The notes: generated from the sequence alone by a model not told the origin. Shown: positions 1 to 9,308, counted from the stretch's first letter. The stretch is DNA of 64,000 nucleotides from Marivirga atlantica (GCF_016734805.1 NZ_JAERQG010000001.1:1426001-1490000), one strand, 5' to 3'. A program made the numbers and translations.

Positions 1-388
1 TGGCTTTAGAGATGTCTTTATATTCAATCCTTAAAACAAGCTGTCGCCAGCTCCAAATATAGGCAACAGTAGCACTACCGAAACGTTTCATTAATTCAGC
101 TCTGGATATTTCATGAATTACATGAAACGGAATTAAAACTGTAAGTAGTCCACCATTTACAGCTATGATCCACATGCGCGAATCAATATCAGCATAAGAT
201 TTGAAGGCGTAGTTGATAATAAAGGAAACAGCTATACTTACTATGTAGGCAAGATAGAAGACTGTTGCCCTATTAAGCTTAAAAATATTAGAAGCTATAA
301 AGATTCCCTGTTTTTCATCATCATAGAAAAAACTAGGGTCTATCTTATTATCAGTTTTTAATTGTGGCTTGCGTGCTGTAATAGACAT
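1..388 (-). CDS. Membrane protein of unknown function, 3' end outside window
   Basis: The reading frame is open from the ATG at 388 leftward off the window edge, giving the first 129 residues. About 30 polar residues are followed by two hydrophobic segments (about residues 42-62 and 73-92) and then a basic stretch. The second segment ends in FHVIHEISR. This is loosely reminiscent of the zincin-like DUF3267 membrane family, but the HExxH motif is not intact, so I do not assign the family. It diverges from nothing close by and lies downstream of recA on the same strand, about 130 bp after the recA stop, with a recA terminator between them, so it is probably transcribed separately. Confidence 0.6.
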   Translation of the reverse strand, partial: MSITARKPQLKTDNKIDPSFFYDDEKQGIFIASNIFKLNRATVFYLAYIVSIAVSFIINYAFKSYADIDSRMWIIAVNGGLLTVLIPFHVIHEISRAELMKRFGSATVAYIWSWRQLVLRIEYKDISKA

Positions 389-467
389 TATCAAAGATAC
401 GTGCTTATACAACCTTAAACTTTACCAACTTGTTAAACTTATATTAAGTTTGTATTTGAAAAGGCAT

Positions 468-498
468 AAAAAAGCCCTGATCTGATTGATCAAGGCTT
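468..498 (-). terminator. Rho-independent terminator of recA
   Basis: An 11-bp stem (472-482 with 488-498, one G-U pair, loop of five bases) lies 20 bp beyond the recA stop and is followed on the minus strand by a run of six U. It is correctly placed to end recA transcription. Confidence 0.85.
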
Positions 499-517
499 AA
501 ATTATTTATGCGTTTGC

Positions 518-1546
518 TTATTTCTTTTCTGCTTTTTCTTCTACCTCTTCTTCACCATTAATTCTGGCTCTAATTTTAGCTTCTATTTCTTCCATAAGCT
601 CAGGGTTATCGAGTAGTAGATTTTTGACAGAATCTCTACCTTGTCCTAATTTATTATCCATATAAGAGAACCACGAACCAGCCTTCTTAACAATATCAAG
701 CTCCACACCTAAATCAATTATTTCACCTACTTTTGATATGCCTAGTCCATACATAATGTCAAACTCAACTACTTTGAAAGGAGGAGCTACTTTGTTTTTC
801 ACAACCTTCACTTTAACTCTATTACCAGTGATATTATCAGGACCTTCCTTAATGCTTCCTATTCTACGGATATCAAGCCTTACAGAAGCGTAAAATTTAA
901 GCGCATTACCACCTGTTGTTGTTTCAGGATTACCGAACATTACACCAATTTTCTCCCTAAGCTGGTTAATGAAAATACATGAACATCCTGTTTTGCTAAT
1001 TGCACCAGTAAGTTTACGCAAGGCCTGAGACATTAATCGAGCTTGAAGTCCCATTTTACTATCACCCATTTCCCCTTCTAACTCACCTCGAGGTACAAGC
1101 GCTGCAACTGAATCGATCACCACGATATCCAATGCTCCAGATCTAATCAAGTGTTCTGCGATTTCTAGTGCCTGCTCACCACTATCTGGCTGAGAAATCA
1201 ATAGGTCTTCAGTGTTAATACCTAACTTCTCAGCATAACTCTTGTCAAAGGCATGCTCAGCATCCACTATGGCAGCTAAACCTCCAGCTTTTTGAGCTTC
1301 GGCTATGCAATGCATGGCTAAGGTAGTTTTACCTGATGATTCAGGTCCGTATACTTCAATAATTCTACCTTTAGGGATACCTCCAATGCCCAGGGCTATG
1401 TCTAACCCTAAAGAACCCGTATGGATAGAAGGAACATCAACTACTTTTTCATCACTTAATTTCATTACGGTTCCTTTACCGTAAGTTTTTTCAAGTTTAT
1501 CTATGGTAAGCTTTAATGCCTTTAATTTCTCGTTTTTTTCGCTCAT
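518..1546 (-). CDS. recA: Recombinase RecA
   Basis: DNA-dependent ATPase that forms filaments on single-stranded DNA, drives strand exchange and triggers LexA self-cleavage. The 342-residue length is normal. Walker A GPESSGKT is at residues 67-74, the catalytic DAEHA at 95-99, Walker [12 protein letters not shown] at 142-152, loop L1 around 158-166 and loop L2 (starting INQLREKIG) around 193-218. The C-terminal tail is acidic and lysine-rich, as in other RecA proteins. It stands alone, with its own terminator. The ATG lies at 1546; the protein starts [10 protein letters not shown] see no LexA-type box that I could defend upstream. Confidence 0.98.
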   Translation of the reverse strand: MSEKNEKLKALKLTIDKLEKTYGKGTVMKLSDEKVVDVPSIHTGSLGLDIALGIGGIPKGRIIEVYGPESSGKTTLAMHCIAEAQKAGGLAAIVDAEHAFDKSYAEKLGINTEDLLISQPDSGEQALEIAEHLIRSGALDIVVIDSVAALVPRGELEGEMGDSKMGLQARLMSQALRKLTGAISKTGCSCIFINQLREKIGVMFGNPETTTGGNALKFYASVRLDIRRIGSIKEGPDNITGNRVKVKVVKNKVAPPFKVVEFDIMYGLGISKVGEIIDLGVELDIVKKAGSWFSYMDNKLGQGRDSVKNLLLDNPELMEEIEAKIRARINGEEEVEEKAEKK

Positions 1547-1648
1547 CTTATTTTATGTAAATGCTGATTGTGTAACTTGCCGAATCGAATTTAGTAGGAA
1601 TTGCTTCAATTGCCAAATGGAGCATATTGCTTTTTATCAAAGGATTAA

Positions 1649-2776
1649 ATGCCCAAATACAGTAAAATCTACACCATATTTTTTCTTTTTTTAAGCTTAA
1701 ATGCCTTACATGCACAGCTTGATAATAGCGGGCTTGAACAAAAGCTTGAATTAGATTCATCTTACAAAACACCCTATACTTTTAGTTTAAGAGCTCTGGG
1801 TTTTAATAAAAATAACGAATACTATAACAAGATTAACCAAGGTTACACGCTTTTTGGTTACAAGATTATTCCTTCATTAGGATGGCAACTTAATGCCCAA
1901 TTAAAAATTAATGGAGGAGTAATGCTGCAACAAGATTTTGGCAACCCTGACCTTACTTATTACGAGCCATATTTTAACATTTTATATGGATGGGACAGCA
2001 ATCAATTGATTTTTGGTAATATCAACGGTAGTGTTCATCATAGAATGATTGAACCTTTAGAGGATTTCGAACGCTTGCTTTATGATAGACCAGAAAAGGG
2101 TTTACAGTTTTTAAGAGAAACTGATAAAATGTTTCTTGATGGATGGGTTAATTGGGAACAAATGATTTATCCAGCCTCTGATTTTAAAGAACATATTTCT
2201 GGAGGATTGGTAAATCACTACAAGCTCATAAATAATGAAAAGCAAAAGCTTAATTTAATATATCAGTTCCGCGGTTATCACAGAGGAGGTCAAATTGATA
2301 CCTTACAAAATGTTCCATTAATAATTGTATTTAACAATAGCATTGGAGCCAGTTATGAAAAAGGCTTTTCCGGAAAACATCTGAACAGTTTTAAGCTTGA
2401 AGGACACGTGGTGCACTTTGTGGATACCTCTCCTGAACCAGAGCTACCTTATTTAGAGGGTTATGGCGCATATTTAAATGCAAGTATTTCAGGTGAAATA
2501 GGAACTTTTATGCTTTCTTACTGGCGGGGAGATCATTTCTATTCTTACAAAGGAGGGCGCATTTACCAATCTTATACTACCAATTTTGGATCACGCTATT
2601 TTGAAGATGTAAGGGAATTACTGATTCTAAGAGTTATGAATGAGTTTTCTTTGGGAGAATCAACTAATTTGTTGTTGAGGTTTGAGCCTTTCTGGGATTT
2701 CGGAAATAATAAATTTGAATTCTCACATGCCATCTATTTCAATATTTTTAAAACTATTCCTATTGGAAAGGGCTAA
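1649..2776 (+). CDS. Exported beta-rich protein, probable outer-membrane barrel
   Basis: A signal peptide (residues about 1-22, ending LHA-Q) precedes 350 residues rich in alternating aromatic and polar stretches (YTLFGYKIIPSLGWQLNAQ, GTFMLSYWRGDHF) typical of outer-membrane barrels in Bacteroidota. The last segment ends in alternating hydrophobic residues but not a clean terminal Phe. No family is recognised. Its stop codon overlaps the start of the next gene (TAATG at 2774-2778), so the two are translationally coupled and presumably work together. The spacer to recA, which is divergent, is about 100 bp and should hold both promoters. Confidence 0.8.
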   Translation: MPKYSKIYTIFFLFLSLNALHAQLDNSGLEQKLELDSSYKTPYTFSLRALGFNKNNEYYNKINQGYTLFGYKIIPSLGWQLNAQLKINGGVMLQQDFGNPDLTYYEPYFNILYGWDSNQLIFGNINGSVHHRMIEPLEDFERLLYDRPEKGLQFLRETDKMFLDGWVNWEQMIYPASDFKEHISGGLVNHYKLINNEKQKLNLIYQFRGYHRGGQIDTLQNVPLIIVFNNSIGASYEKGFSGKHLNSFKLEGHVVHFVDTSPEPELPYLEGYGAYLNASISGEIGTFMLSYWRGDHFYSYKGGRIYQSYTTNFGSRYFEDVRELLILRVMNEFSLGESTNLLLRFEPFWDFGNNKFEFSHAIYFNIFKTIPIGKG

Positions 2777-3810
2777 TGAAACTAGCTAGAGGTAGAAAAA
2801 TACTTATTCTTGTTTTGTTGTTAATTACAGCGGTATGCAGTCTTTTTTATAAAGAGCTATCATATGGCTTTATGCAAGCTAAGGGTCAATTCAAAATTAT
2901 TAAGGAGGCTCAGCCAGTTGGTTATTTTTTGAATAGCCCTGATTTCCCTGATAGTTTAAAGAGTAAACTTAAACTACTTGACGAAATAAAGCGCTACGCA
3001 GTTGATAGCCTTAGCTTACCTGCAGAAGATCAATACGAAAAAGTATTTGACCAAAAAGGAAAAGATGTTTTATGGGTTGTGACTGCGGCTGAACCTTATG
3101 AGCTTAAGAGTTATACCTGGCAATTTCCCATATTGGGTGAAGTCAGTTATAAAGGCTTTTTTATTTACAAAGAGGCTGAGAAAGAAGCTAAAAGACTATC
3201 TAATAAAGGCTTTGATGTTAGGATTCGTCCTGTCGGGGCATGGTCTACATTAGGCTGGTTTAATGATCCTTTAATGAGTAAACTACTTGAACGCAGCGAA
3301 GCTAAACTAGCTGAAGTGATATTTCATGAGTTGATTCATGATGTGGTTTACATTAAAGATAGTACAGATTTCAACGAAAACTTAGCCTCTTTCCTGGGTA
3401 GAAAGATGACCTTAAAATACCTGAGAGATTCTAATTATTTTTCTGAGGAAATCAACCAGTATCAGTCTAATATTCAGGATGCCTTAAGACTTAATAGCTT
3501 TATCAACAATCAATTGAGCTTTTTTAATGAGTTATATATTGGATTAGAAGGTTTAGATGACAGCCAAAAAGCAAAGGCTAAAGCTAAGGCGTTTATAAAT
3601 TTCAGGAATCAATTGAGCATGTTGCAATTTAACAACCCGGTCTATGCCGATTATCTCATTCAAAATGATTCACTTAATAATGCGCATTTACTTGCCTTTG
3701 AAAGATATGGTAGTATTCAGCAAAAACTAGAAGAACAGTATCTTTCTGATTTTGATGAAGATGTGCTTAAGATGCTGGCTTACTATGCTACAAATTTCAA
3801 CTCTATTTGA
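2776..3810 (+). CDS. Predicted aminopeptidase, zinc-dependent (Aminopep/COG4324 family)
   Basis: Putative membrane-anchored gluzincin peptidase. An N-terminal membrane segment (about residues 8-24) is followed by the hallmark blocks of the COG4324 family: LxWVVTAAEPYEL (98-110), the block around YTWQFPILGEVSYKGFF (113-129), GAWSTLGWFNDPL (154-166), the zinc motif HELIH at 184-188 and the third-ligand block FNENLASF at 199-206. The 344-residue length is usual. The family is known only from sequence; the substrate is not established. Coupled by a 1-bp overlap to the barrel-like protein upstream, so it may act at the cell surface or in the periplasm. Confidence 0.9.
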   Translation: MKLARGRKILILVLLLITAVCSLFYKELSYGFMQAKGQFKIIKEAQPVGYFLNSPDFPDSLKSKLKLLDEIKRYAVDSLSLPAEDQYEKVFDQKGKDVLWVVTAAEPYELKSYTWQFPILGEVSYKGFFIYKEAEKEAKRLSNKGFDVRIRPVGAWSTLGWFNDPLMSKLLERSEAKLAEVIFHELIHDVVYIKDSTDFNENLASFLGRKMTLKYLRDSNYFSEEINQYQSNIQDALRLNSFINNQLSFFNELYIGLEGLDDSQKAKAKAKAFINFRNQLSMLQFNNPVYADYLIQNDSLNNAHLLAFERYGSIQQKLEEQYLSDFDEDVLKMLAYYATNFNSI

Positions 3811-3921
3811 AGGTTTTTCACCGAGTGCTAGGTATTAAGAAATTGTTAATAACCATTTATCTGCTTAATTTATTGATATTTTTATCGAGTTTTAAGTGAA
3901 AATAAAGTAACAATAAACACT

Positions 3922-4614
3922 ATGGCTAACAAGCAAAACCAAAAAGTATTGGTTGTAGATGATGAGTCTGACATTCTTGAAATTCTTGAATATAACCTTG
4001 AAAAGGAGGGATATGAGGTTAAAACTGCTTCTGATGGAGTAAAGGCAGTTGAAATTGCAAAGAAATTTCAGCCGCAACTTGTGCTTCTTGATATTATGAT
4101 GCCTAATCAGGATGGAGTAGAAACTTGTAGACAATTGAGAGAAGCTCCAGAAACTACTGGTGCCTTTATCATATTTCTAACTGCCCGCTCCGAAGAGTAC
4201 TCTGAAGTAGCTGCTTTTGAAAATGGTGCTGATGATTACATTACGAAGCCTATAAAGCCAAGAGCATTGATGAGCAGAATTAATGCTTATTTTAGAAGAG
4301 ATACTAAAAAGAAAAAGGAAAACAGTAAAATTACAATTGGTGACTTATCAATTGATAGAACAAGTTACACAGTTAGTGTTGGCGATAAACAAGTTACATT
4401 GCCTAAAAAGGAATTCGAATTATTGTATTTCTTAGCCCAGAACCCGAATAAAGTCTTTAATAGGGATGAGCTGCTTCAAAACATCTGGGGAGCCGATGTT
4501 TATGTGTTGGCTAGAACGGTGGATGTGCACGTGCGAAAAGTGAGGGAGAAAGTTGGTGAGGGATTTATCACTACTATAAAAGGAGTAGGGTATAAGTTTG
4601 ATTTAGATTCCTAA
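3922..4614 (+). CDS. OmpR/PhoB-family response regulator
   Basis: DNA-binding transcription regulator controlled by phosphorylation. The receiver domain (about residues 7-122) has acidic residues D13-D14, the phosphoacceptor D57 in LLDIMMP, T87 and K109 in TKPIKP. A winged-helix domain (about 132-228) ends with the characteristic TIKGVGYKF. The cognate histidine kinase gene starts three bases after the stop. The pairing and the kinase architecture resemble PhoB/PhoR, but the stimulus cannot be read from sequence; no pho-type genes are adjacent. The start at 3922 follows an A-rich stretch, as is normal in this phylum. Confidence 0.95.
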   Translation: MANKQNQKVLVVDDESDILEILEYNLEKEGYEVKTASDGVKAVEIAKKFQPQLVLLDIMMPNQDGVETCRQLREAPETTGAFIIFLTARSEEYSEVAAFENGADDYITKPIKPRALMSRINAYFRRDTKKKKENSKITIGDLSIDRTSYTVSVGDKQVTLPKKEFELLYFLAQNPNKVFNRDELLQNIWGADVYVLARTVDVHVRKVREKVGEGFITTIKGVGYKFDLDS

Positions 4615-4617
4615 TTT

Positions 4618-5691
4618 ATGTTTTACAATTCGCGGGCGGTAGCGGTTTTACTAGCATTTTCCATTGCGGTTGTAACTACGGCATTTCTAAGCTTAATTGA
4701 TGGTATTAGTATACAGGCCTTACTGCTTACTTTTGCAGTAGCGGCATCAAGTGCCTATTTGCTTATTTCAATCATTCTCGAATTCGTTTTTTTTCGGGAA
4801 ATCAATAAAATTTACGAAGTATTCAATAAACTGGGTAATAAGGATTATTCTTTTATTGATGAGTTTGAGGAGAAAAGTACGCTTAATCCATTAAAAAGAA
4901 TTAATCAGGAGATTTATAGCTACGCAGCCAATAAACAACAGGAAATAGAAGAGCTTAAGAGAATGGCAGCTTACAGAAGAGAGTTTCTGGCAGATGTTTC
5001 TCACGAGCTTAAAACTCCAATATTTGCTGCACAAGGCTTTATTTATACACTCCTCGATGGTGCCGTAAAGGATAAATCAGTAAGGAATAAATTTCTTAAA
5101 AAGGCCGGCAAAAGTCTTGATGGTCTGGAAATGTTAGTAAATGATTTACTTACGCTTTCTCATATAGAGGCCGGAGAGATAAAAATGCATTTTGAAAGCT
5201 TTGATATTCTGGCCCTTGTTCATGATGTGATTGATCAGCTTGAGGGAAAAGCTGAGAAAAAACATATGCAGCTAAAATTGGATAAGGCTTATGAGCCAAT
5301 TGAGGTTTATGCTGATTATAATAGAATTTATCAGGTGATTATTAACCTCGTTACCAATGCTTTAAAGTATTCAAGTGAAGATACAGAAGTAGTAATCGGG
5401 TTTGAGATACATAAGGCTGATGTAGAAGTTTCTGTGAAAGATAATGGATCAGGTATTTCTCCTGAGCATATAAAACGTATCTTTGATCGTTTTTACAGGA
5501 TTGACAAGAGTAGGTCAAAAGATAGAGGAGGCACCGGTCTTGGTCTGGCCATCGTAAAGCATATAGTGGAAGCACATGGCTCATCGGTAATAGTAACCAG
5601 TGCTGTGGGTAAAGGCTCAACCTTTAGCTTTAAACTTCCAAGAATGAATCCTATAAAACATAAAGTTGTTGAATCTGACGAAGCTGAATAG
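4618..5691 (+). CDS. PhoR-like sensor histidine kinase
   Basis: Membrane sensor kinase for the adjacent response regulator. Two transmembrane segments (about residues 7-27 and 35-58) with almost no periplasmic loop, a HAMP-like linker, the dimerisation domain with phospho-His129 in SHELKTP, and the ATPase domain with N247 (N box), DNGSGI at 275-280 and GGTGLGLA at 304-311. The missing extracellular domain implies sensing within the membrane or through a partner protein. Transcribed with the regulator (3-bp gap) and probably with the pseudouridine synthase gene 6 bp downstream. Confidence 0.95.
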   Translation: MFYNSRAVAVLLAFSIAVVTTAFLSLIDGISIQALLLTFAVAASSAYLLISIILEFVFFREINKIYEVFNKLGNKDYSFIDEFEEKSTLNPLKRINQEIYSYAANKQQEIEELKRMAAYRREFLADVSHELKTPIFAAQGFIYTLLDGAVKDKSVRNKFLKKAGKSLDGLEMLVNDLLTLSHIEAGEIKMHFESFDILALVHDVIDQLEGKAEKKHMQLKLDKAYEPIEVYADYNRIYQVIINLVTNALKYSSEDTEVVIGFEIHKADVEVSVKDNGSGISPEHIKRIFDRFYRIDKSRSKDRGGTGLGLAIVKHIVEAHGSSVIVTSAVGKGSTFSFKLPRMNPIKHKVVESDEAE

Positions 5692-5697
5692 TAGTAA

Positions 5698-6414
5698 ATG
5701 TATTTCGATTCTTTAAAACCTCTTATTCTTAAAGAAACAGAGGATTACATATTTATTAATAAACCACCTTTTATTTCCACATTAGCAGATAGGAATGATC
5801 TTATCACTATTCTTTCCTTGGTTAAGGACTATCTGCCGGATGCTCAGATCTGTCATAGATTAGATAAAGAAACTTCTGGAGTGCTGTTGATAGCTAAGAA
5901 TGCTGAGGCTTACAGAAATGCATCTATTCAGTTTGAGAAGCGAATTACTATAAAAAAATACCATGCCATAGCTGATGGTATCCATGATTTTAAAAATGAA
6001 ATAGTTGATTTACCTCTACATATTACTTCTTCAGGTTATGTGAAAATTTCTCACAAAAAAGGTAAAGAAGCTAAGACGAGTTTTAACACTTTAGAGGCAT
6101 ATAAAAGACATACTTTGGTGGAGTGTACTCCAGAGACAGGTAGGATGCATCAAATAAGAGTTCATTTGGCTTCATTAAATGCCTCCATTACCGGTGATGA
6201 TGCTTATGGAGGTAAACCGCTTTTATTATCTAACCTAAAAAGCAAATACCATTTAGCCAAAGGAAAAGAAGAACTCCCCATCATTAAGCGATTTGCATTG
6301 CATGCACGTTTTTTATCTATTTTGGATTTAAATGAAGCGCCTTTGAGCTGTGAAGCTCCCTATCCAAAAGATTTTGAAGTGGCCATTAAGCAGTTAACTA
6401 AAAACAGAAATTGA
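5698..6414 (+). CDS. RluA-family RNA pseudouridine synthase
   Basis: Isomerises selected uridines in rRNA or tRNA to pseudouridine. The catalytic motif HRLDKETSG is at residues 53-61 with Asp56; GRMHQIRVHLAS in the second half is also diagnostic for the RluA group. At 238 residues it lacks an N-terminal S4 domain, like the short RluA-type members. The target site cannot be deduced. Starts 6 bp after the kinase gene, so probably co-transcribed with the two-component system. A promoter for the ribosomal gene follows about 60 bp after its stop. Confidence 0.92.
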   Translation: MYFDSLKPLILKETEDYIFINKPPFISTLADRNDLITILSLVKDYLPDAQICHRLDKETSGVLLIAKNAEAYRNASIQFEKRITIKKYHAIADGIHDFKNEIVDLPLHITSSGYVKISHKKGKEAKTSFNTLEAYKRHTLVECTPETGRMHQIRVHLASLNASITGDDAYGGKPLLLSNLKSKYHLAKGKEELPIIKRFALHARFLSILDLNEAPLSCEAPYPKDFEVAIKQLTKNRN

Positions 6415-6454
6415 AAAGTAGTCTTAGAATTGCTATTAATTTTTCAGTTCCTTA

Positions 6455-6485
6455 TTGCATTTTCATAATTAAGCAGCTATCTTTG
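6455..6485 (+). promoter_or_regulatory. Bacteroidota-type promoter for rplM-rpsI
   Basis: TATCTTTG at 6478-6485 matches the TAnnTTTG -7 element of the phylum, and a TTG (-33 element) lies at 6455-6457 with a 20-bp spacer. Transcription would begin near 6490, exactly where the leader stem described next begins. Confidence 0.75.
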
Positions 6486-6489
6486 TGTC

Positions 6490-6540
6490 CCTTTTAGCAG
6501 GAAGTGTGTCCATTTGGGTATGGAGCCATTAGCTAAAAGG
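6490..6540 (+). promoter_or_regulatory. Structured mRNA leader upstream of rplM (candidate r-protein autoregulatory element)
   Basis: A perfect 9-bp closing stem (CCTTTTAGC at 6490-6498 with GCTAAAAGG at 6532-6540) encloses an asymmetric internal loop and a second 5-bp hairpin (TCCAT at 6509-6513, loop TTGGGT, ATGGA at 6520-6524). There is no U-run, so it is not a terminator. Position directly after the predicted transcription start and 40 bp before rplM suggests an L13- or S9-binding autoregulatory leader; that function is inferred. Confidence 0.6.
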
Positions 6541-6581
6541 CTTATTTACATTTAGTTAGGAATAATCAAAAAGAGAAAATA

Positions 6582-7031
6582 GTGGATACGCTTAGTTACA
6601 AAACCATCTCGGCAAATAAAGCTACAGTAGACAAGAATTGGGTTGTTGTAGATGCAACAGGTCAAGTTTTAGGTAGATTTGCAAGTGAGGTAGCAAAAAT
6701 CATCCGTGGGAAGAACAAGCCTAATTATACTCCAAATGTTGATTGTGGTGATAACGTTATTGTTATTAACGCTGATAAAATCCAGATGACTGGAGACAAG
6801 TGGGACGACAGAGTATATTTAAGATATACTGGTTACCCAGGAGGACAGCGTGCTACTACACCTCGTGAGTTAAAGGCAAAATCATCTACATTGTTAGTTG
6901 AAAGAGCTATCAGAGGTATGTTGCCTAAAAACAGATTAGGTAGAGACCTTTTCAGAAATCTTTATGTATACGAAGGTGCTGAACATGGTCATGAAGCACA
7001 AAAACCTACAGTAAAAGAAATCGCAAAATAA
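6582..7031 (+). CDS. rplM: 50S ribosomal protein L13
   Basis: Large-subunit ribosomal protein, 149 residues, near the usual length. Recognised by WVVVDATGQVLGRFASEVAK near residues 20-39, the central YTGYPGG block and the C-terminal MLPKNRLGR. The start is GTG at 6582; no ATG in frame precedes the conserved N-terminus, and an A-rich stretch (AAAAAGAGAAAATA) lies just upstream. It forms the conserved pair with rpsI, whose start is only 6 bp beyond the stop. Likely regulated through the structured leader upstream. Confidence 0.97.
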   Translation: MDTLSYKTISANKATVDKNWVVVDATGQVLGRFASEVAKIIRGKNKPNYTPNVDCGDNVIVINADKIQMTGDKWDDRVYLRYTGYPGGQRATTPRELKAKSSTLLVERAIRGMLPKNRLGRDLFRNLYVYEGAEHGHEAQKPTVKEIAK

Positions 7032-7037
7032 TTATAG

Positions 7038-7424
7038 ATGGAAGTTATAAATACTATTGGTAGAAGAAAGACATCTGTTGCTCGTTTGTACTTACAAGCA
7101 GGTAAAGGTGAAATCACTGTTAATGCCAAAGAATTAAAAGAATATTTCCCTACTGAAGTTTTACAAACTATTGTAAGACAGCCTTTAGCTACTTCAGGAA
7201 CTGAAGGAAATTATGATCTTAAAATTAACGTTGATGGTGGTGGTGTTGCAGGACAAGCGGAAGCTATCCGTTTAGCTATTTCCAGAGCTTTATGCGAAAT
7301 AGATCCAGAGCACAGACCAGCATTGAAGAAAGAAGGATTTCTTACAAGAGACCCGAGAATGGTTGAGCGTAAGAAATACGGTAGAAGAAAAGCGAGAAGA
7401 AAATTCCAGTTCTCGAAACGTTAA
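7038..7424 (+). CDS. rpsI: 30S ribosomal protein S9
   Basis: Small-subunit protein, 128 residues. The N-terminal [12 protein letters not shown] and C-terminal tail [10 protein letters not shown], which reaches toward the P-site tRNA, are conserved. Translated from the same transcript as rplM. A strong stem-loop follows 13 bp after its stop, so rpsB may receive only part of this transcription. Confidence 0.97.
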   Translation: MEVINTIGRRKTSVARLYLQAGKGEITVNAKELKEYFPTEVLQTIVRQPLATSGTEGNYDLKINVDGGGVAGQAEAIRLAISRALCEIDPEHRPALKKEGFLTRDPRMVERKKYGRRKARRKFQFSKR

Positions 7425-7437
7425 TAAAATTTTTGAA

Positions 7438-7470
7438 TTGGTTGGAGCGCTACTCCAACCAACTTCTTTT
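7438..7470 (+). terminator. Terminator or attenuator between rpsI and rpsB
   Basis: A perfect 10-bp stem (7438-7447 with 7453-7462, loop CGCTA) is followed by CTTCTTTTTC. The interrupted U-tract makes it a moderate terminator, so it may reduce rather than stop read-through into rpsB. Confidence 0.75.
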
Positions 7471-7501
7471 TCAATAAATTTCAATTTAAAAATAAACACT
7501 T

Positions 7502-8296
7502 ATGGCTAAGCTTGAGTACAAAGATTTACTTGAAGCTGGTGTCCATTTCGGACACTTAACAAGAAAGTGGGATCCAAAGATGGCTCCTTACATTTTCATG
7601 GAGCGTAATGGCATCCATATCATTGACTTGAACAAAACATTGGCAGCTCTTGATGAGGCTTGTCACGCTATCAAGCAACATGTACGTTCAGGTAAAAAAG
7701 TGCTTTTTGTAGCAACTAAAAAGCAAGCACAAGATATCGTGCAGGATGAAGCAAAAAGGTTGAACATGCCTTTCGTAACCGACAGATGGTTAGGTGGTAT
7801 GATGACAAACTTTGCTACTATCCGTAAGTCTCTTAAGAAGATGTCTAACATCGATAAAATGATGAAAGACGAAGCTTACTTAAACCTTGCAAAAAGGGAG
7901 AGATTGATGATTCAGCGTGAGCGTGAAAAATTAGAAAGAGTACTTGGTGGTATCTCTGATCTAAACAGACTTCCATCTGCGCTTTTCGTAGTTGATATCA
8001 AAAGAGAGCACATTGCTATTAAAGAAGCACAAAAATTGAATATTCCTGTATTCGCTATTGTTGATACTAACTCTGATCCTACTCAGGTTGACTATCCAAT
8101 TCCAGCGAATGATGATGCTTGGAAATCAATTAGCTTAATTCTTAAAACTTTCGGTAAGGCTATTGAAGAAGGCTTACAAGAAAGAAAGCAAGAGAAGGAC
8201 GAAGCTAAAATGAAAGAAGCTGAAGAGGAAAAGAAAGCAGTAGATACTAAAGCAGAAGAAGCTCCTTCAAAGGAAGAAGCTAAAGATGCTAAATAA
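7502..8296 (+). CDS. rpsB: 30S ribosomal protein S2
   Basis: Small-subunit protein, 264 residues. LEAGVHFGHLTRKWDPKM near the N-terminus and the central DRWLGGMMTNF block are diagnostic. The last 45 residues are a charged Lys/Glu/Ala extension (KQEKDEAKMKEAEEEKK), common in Bacteroidota S2 proteins and probably disordered. Followed by its own terminator and then tsf, the classical rpsB-tsf order. Confidence 0.97.
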   Translation: MAKLEYKDLLEAGVHFGHLTRKWDPKMAPYIFMERNGIHIIDLNKTLAALDEACHAIKQHVRSGKKVLFVATKKQAQDIVQDEAKRLNMPFVTDRWLGGMMTNFATIRKSLKKMSNIDKMMKDEAYLNLAKRERLMIQREREKLERVLGGISDLNRLPSALFVVDIKREHIAIKEAQKLNIPVFAIVDTNSDPTQVDYPIPANDDAWKSISLILKTFGKAIEEGLQERKQEKDEAKMKEAEEEKKAVDTKAEEAPSKEEAKDAK

Positions 8297-8320
8297 TACT
8301 TTGATTATTTGATGTAATGC

Positions 8321-8362
8321 AAAAATTGAACATTGGACTAGATTCGGTGTTCAATTTTTTTT
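8321..8362 (+). terminator. Rho-independent terminator after rpsB
   Basis: A perfect 12-bp stem (8321-8332 with 8348-8359) with a 15-base loop runs into eight consecutive T (8355-8362). It lies between rpsB and tsf, so tsf probably has its own promoter or relies on read-through. Confidence 0.85.
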
Positions 8363-8416
8363 ATCCACATCACTATAATTTTAAACTCTAATTAAAACCA
8401 TTTAAATTTTATAAGC

Positions 8417-9247
8417 ATGGCTATTACAGCACAAGAAGTAAATAAGCTTAGACAAATGACAGGTGCCGGCATGATGGATTGCAAGAAGGCCCTAACTGAA
8501 GCTGATGGTGATTTCGATAAAGCAATTGAAATCCTTAGAAAAAAAGGACAAAAATTATCTGAGAAGAGAGCTGACAGAGCTACTTCTGAAGGTAATGTTT
8601 TTATCAAAACTAATGCTGACGAATCTGAAGCTTACTTGATCTCTCTTACTTGTGAGACTGACTTCGTTGCAAAAAATGACGACTTCCAAAAATTAGGTCA
8701 GGAAATTATTGAGCTTGTTGCAGACAAGAAACCTGCTGATCTTGAAGAATTAAAAGCTTTACCTTTAGGTGATACTACAGTTCAGGAGAAAGTAGTTGAG
8801 AACATAGGTAAAATCGGAGAGAAACTTGAAATCAGCCATTACGAAACGCTTTCAGGTGAAAAGGTTGTTTCATATGTACACGCAGGTAGTAAATTAGGTG
8901 TTTTAGTAGCACTTAAGAATACAGGTGATGCTGACGTAAGTGAAGCTGGAAGAGATGTAGCAATGCAAATTGCAGCTATGAATCCTGTAGCTGTTGATAA
9001 AGAAGGTGTTGATGCTTCTACTATTGAGAAGGAAATCGAGATAGGTAAAGAAACAGCCCGTCAGGAAGGTAAGCCAGAAGAAATGCTTGAGAAAATTGCT
9101 CAAGGTAAATTGAACAAGTTCTTCAAAGAGAATACCTTATTACCACAGGCATTTGTGAAAGATAATAAGCAATCAATCGCTCAATATCTTGATAGCGTAA
9201 ATAAGGGAATGACTGTTTCTGCTTTCAAAAGAGTAGCAATCGGTTAA
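8417..9247 (+). CDS. tsf: Elongation factor Ts
   Basis: Nucleotide exchange factor that regenerates EF-Tu-GTP. The N-terminal UBA-like domain contains VNKLRQMTGAGMMDCKKAL, followed by the conserved TDFVAKNDDF that contacts EF-Tu (around residues 80-89), and a core domain containing AMQIAAMNP. Length 276 residues is typical. Downstream is a strong terminator ending the translation cluster. Confidence 0.97.
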   Translation: MAITAQEVNKLRQMTGAGMMDCKKALTEADGDFDKAIEILRKKGQKLSEKRADRATSEGNVFIKTNADESEAYLISLTCETDFVAKNDDFQKLGQEIIELVADKKPADLEELKALPLGDTTVQEKVVENIGKIGEKLEISHYETLSGEKVVSYVHAGSKLGVLVALKNTGDADVSEAGRDVAMQIAAMNPVAVDKEGVDASTIEKEIEIGKETARQEGKPEEMLEKIAQGKLNKFFKENTLLPQAFVKDNKQSIAQYLDSVNKGMTVSAFKRVAIG

Positions 9248-9273
9248 TTCAGGAAATTTCTTTAATAAATTTT

Positions 9274-9300
9274 AAGCCCTCCATTGAGGGCTTTTTTATT
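9274..9300 (+). terminator. Rho-independent terminator after tsf
   Basis: AAGCCCTC and GAGGGCTT form a perfect 8-bp stem (9274-9281, 9286-9293) around the loop CATT, followed by TTTTATT. Confidence 0.92.
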
Positions 9301-9308
9301 ATACTAAT

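Noticed and set aside
1503-1772. Open frames on both strands between recA and the barrel-protein gene
   Set aside because: They overlap recA or the barrel gene, have no conserved features, and would remove the space needed for the two divergent promoters.
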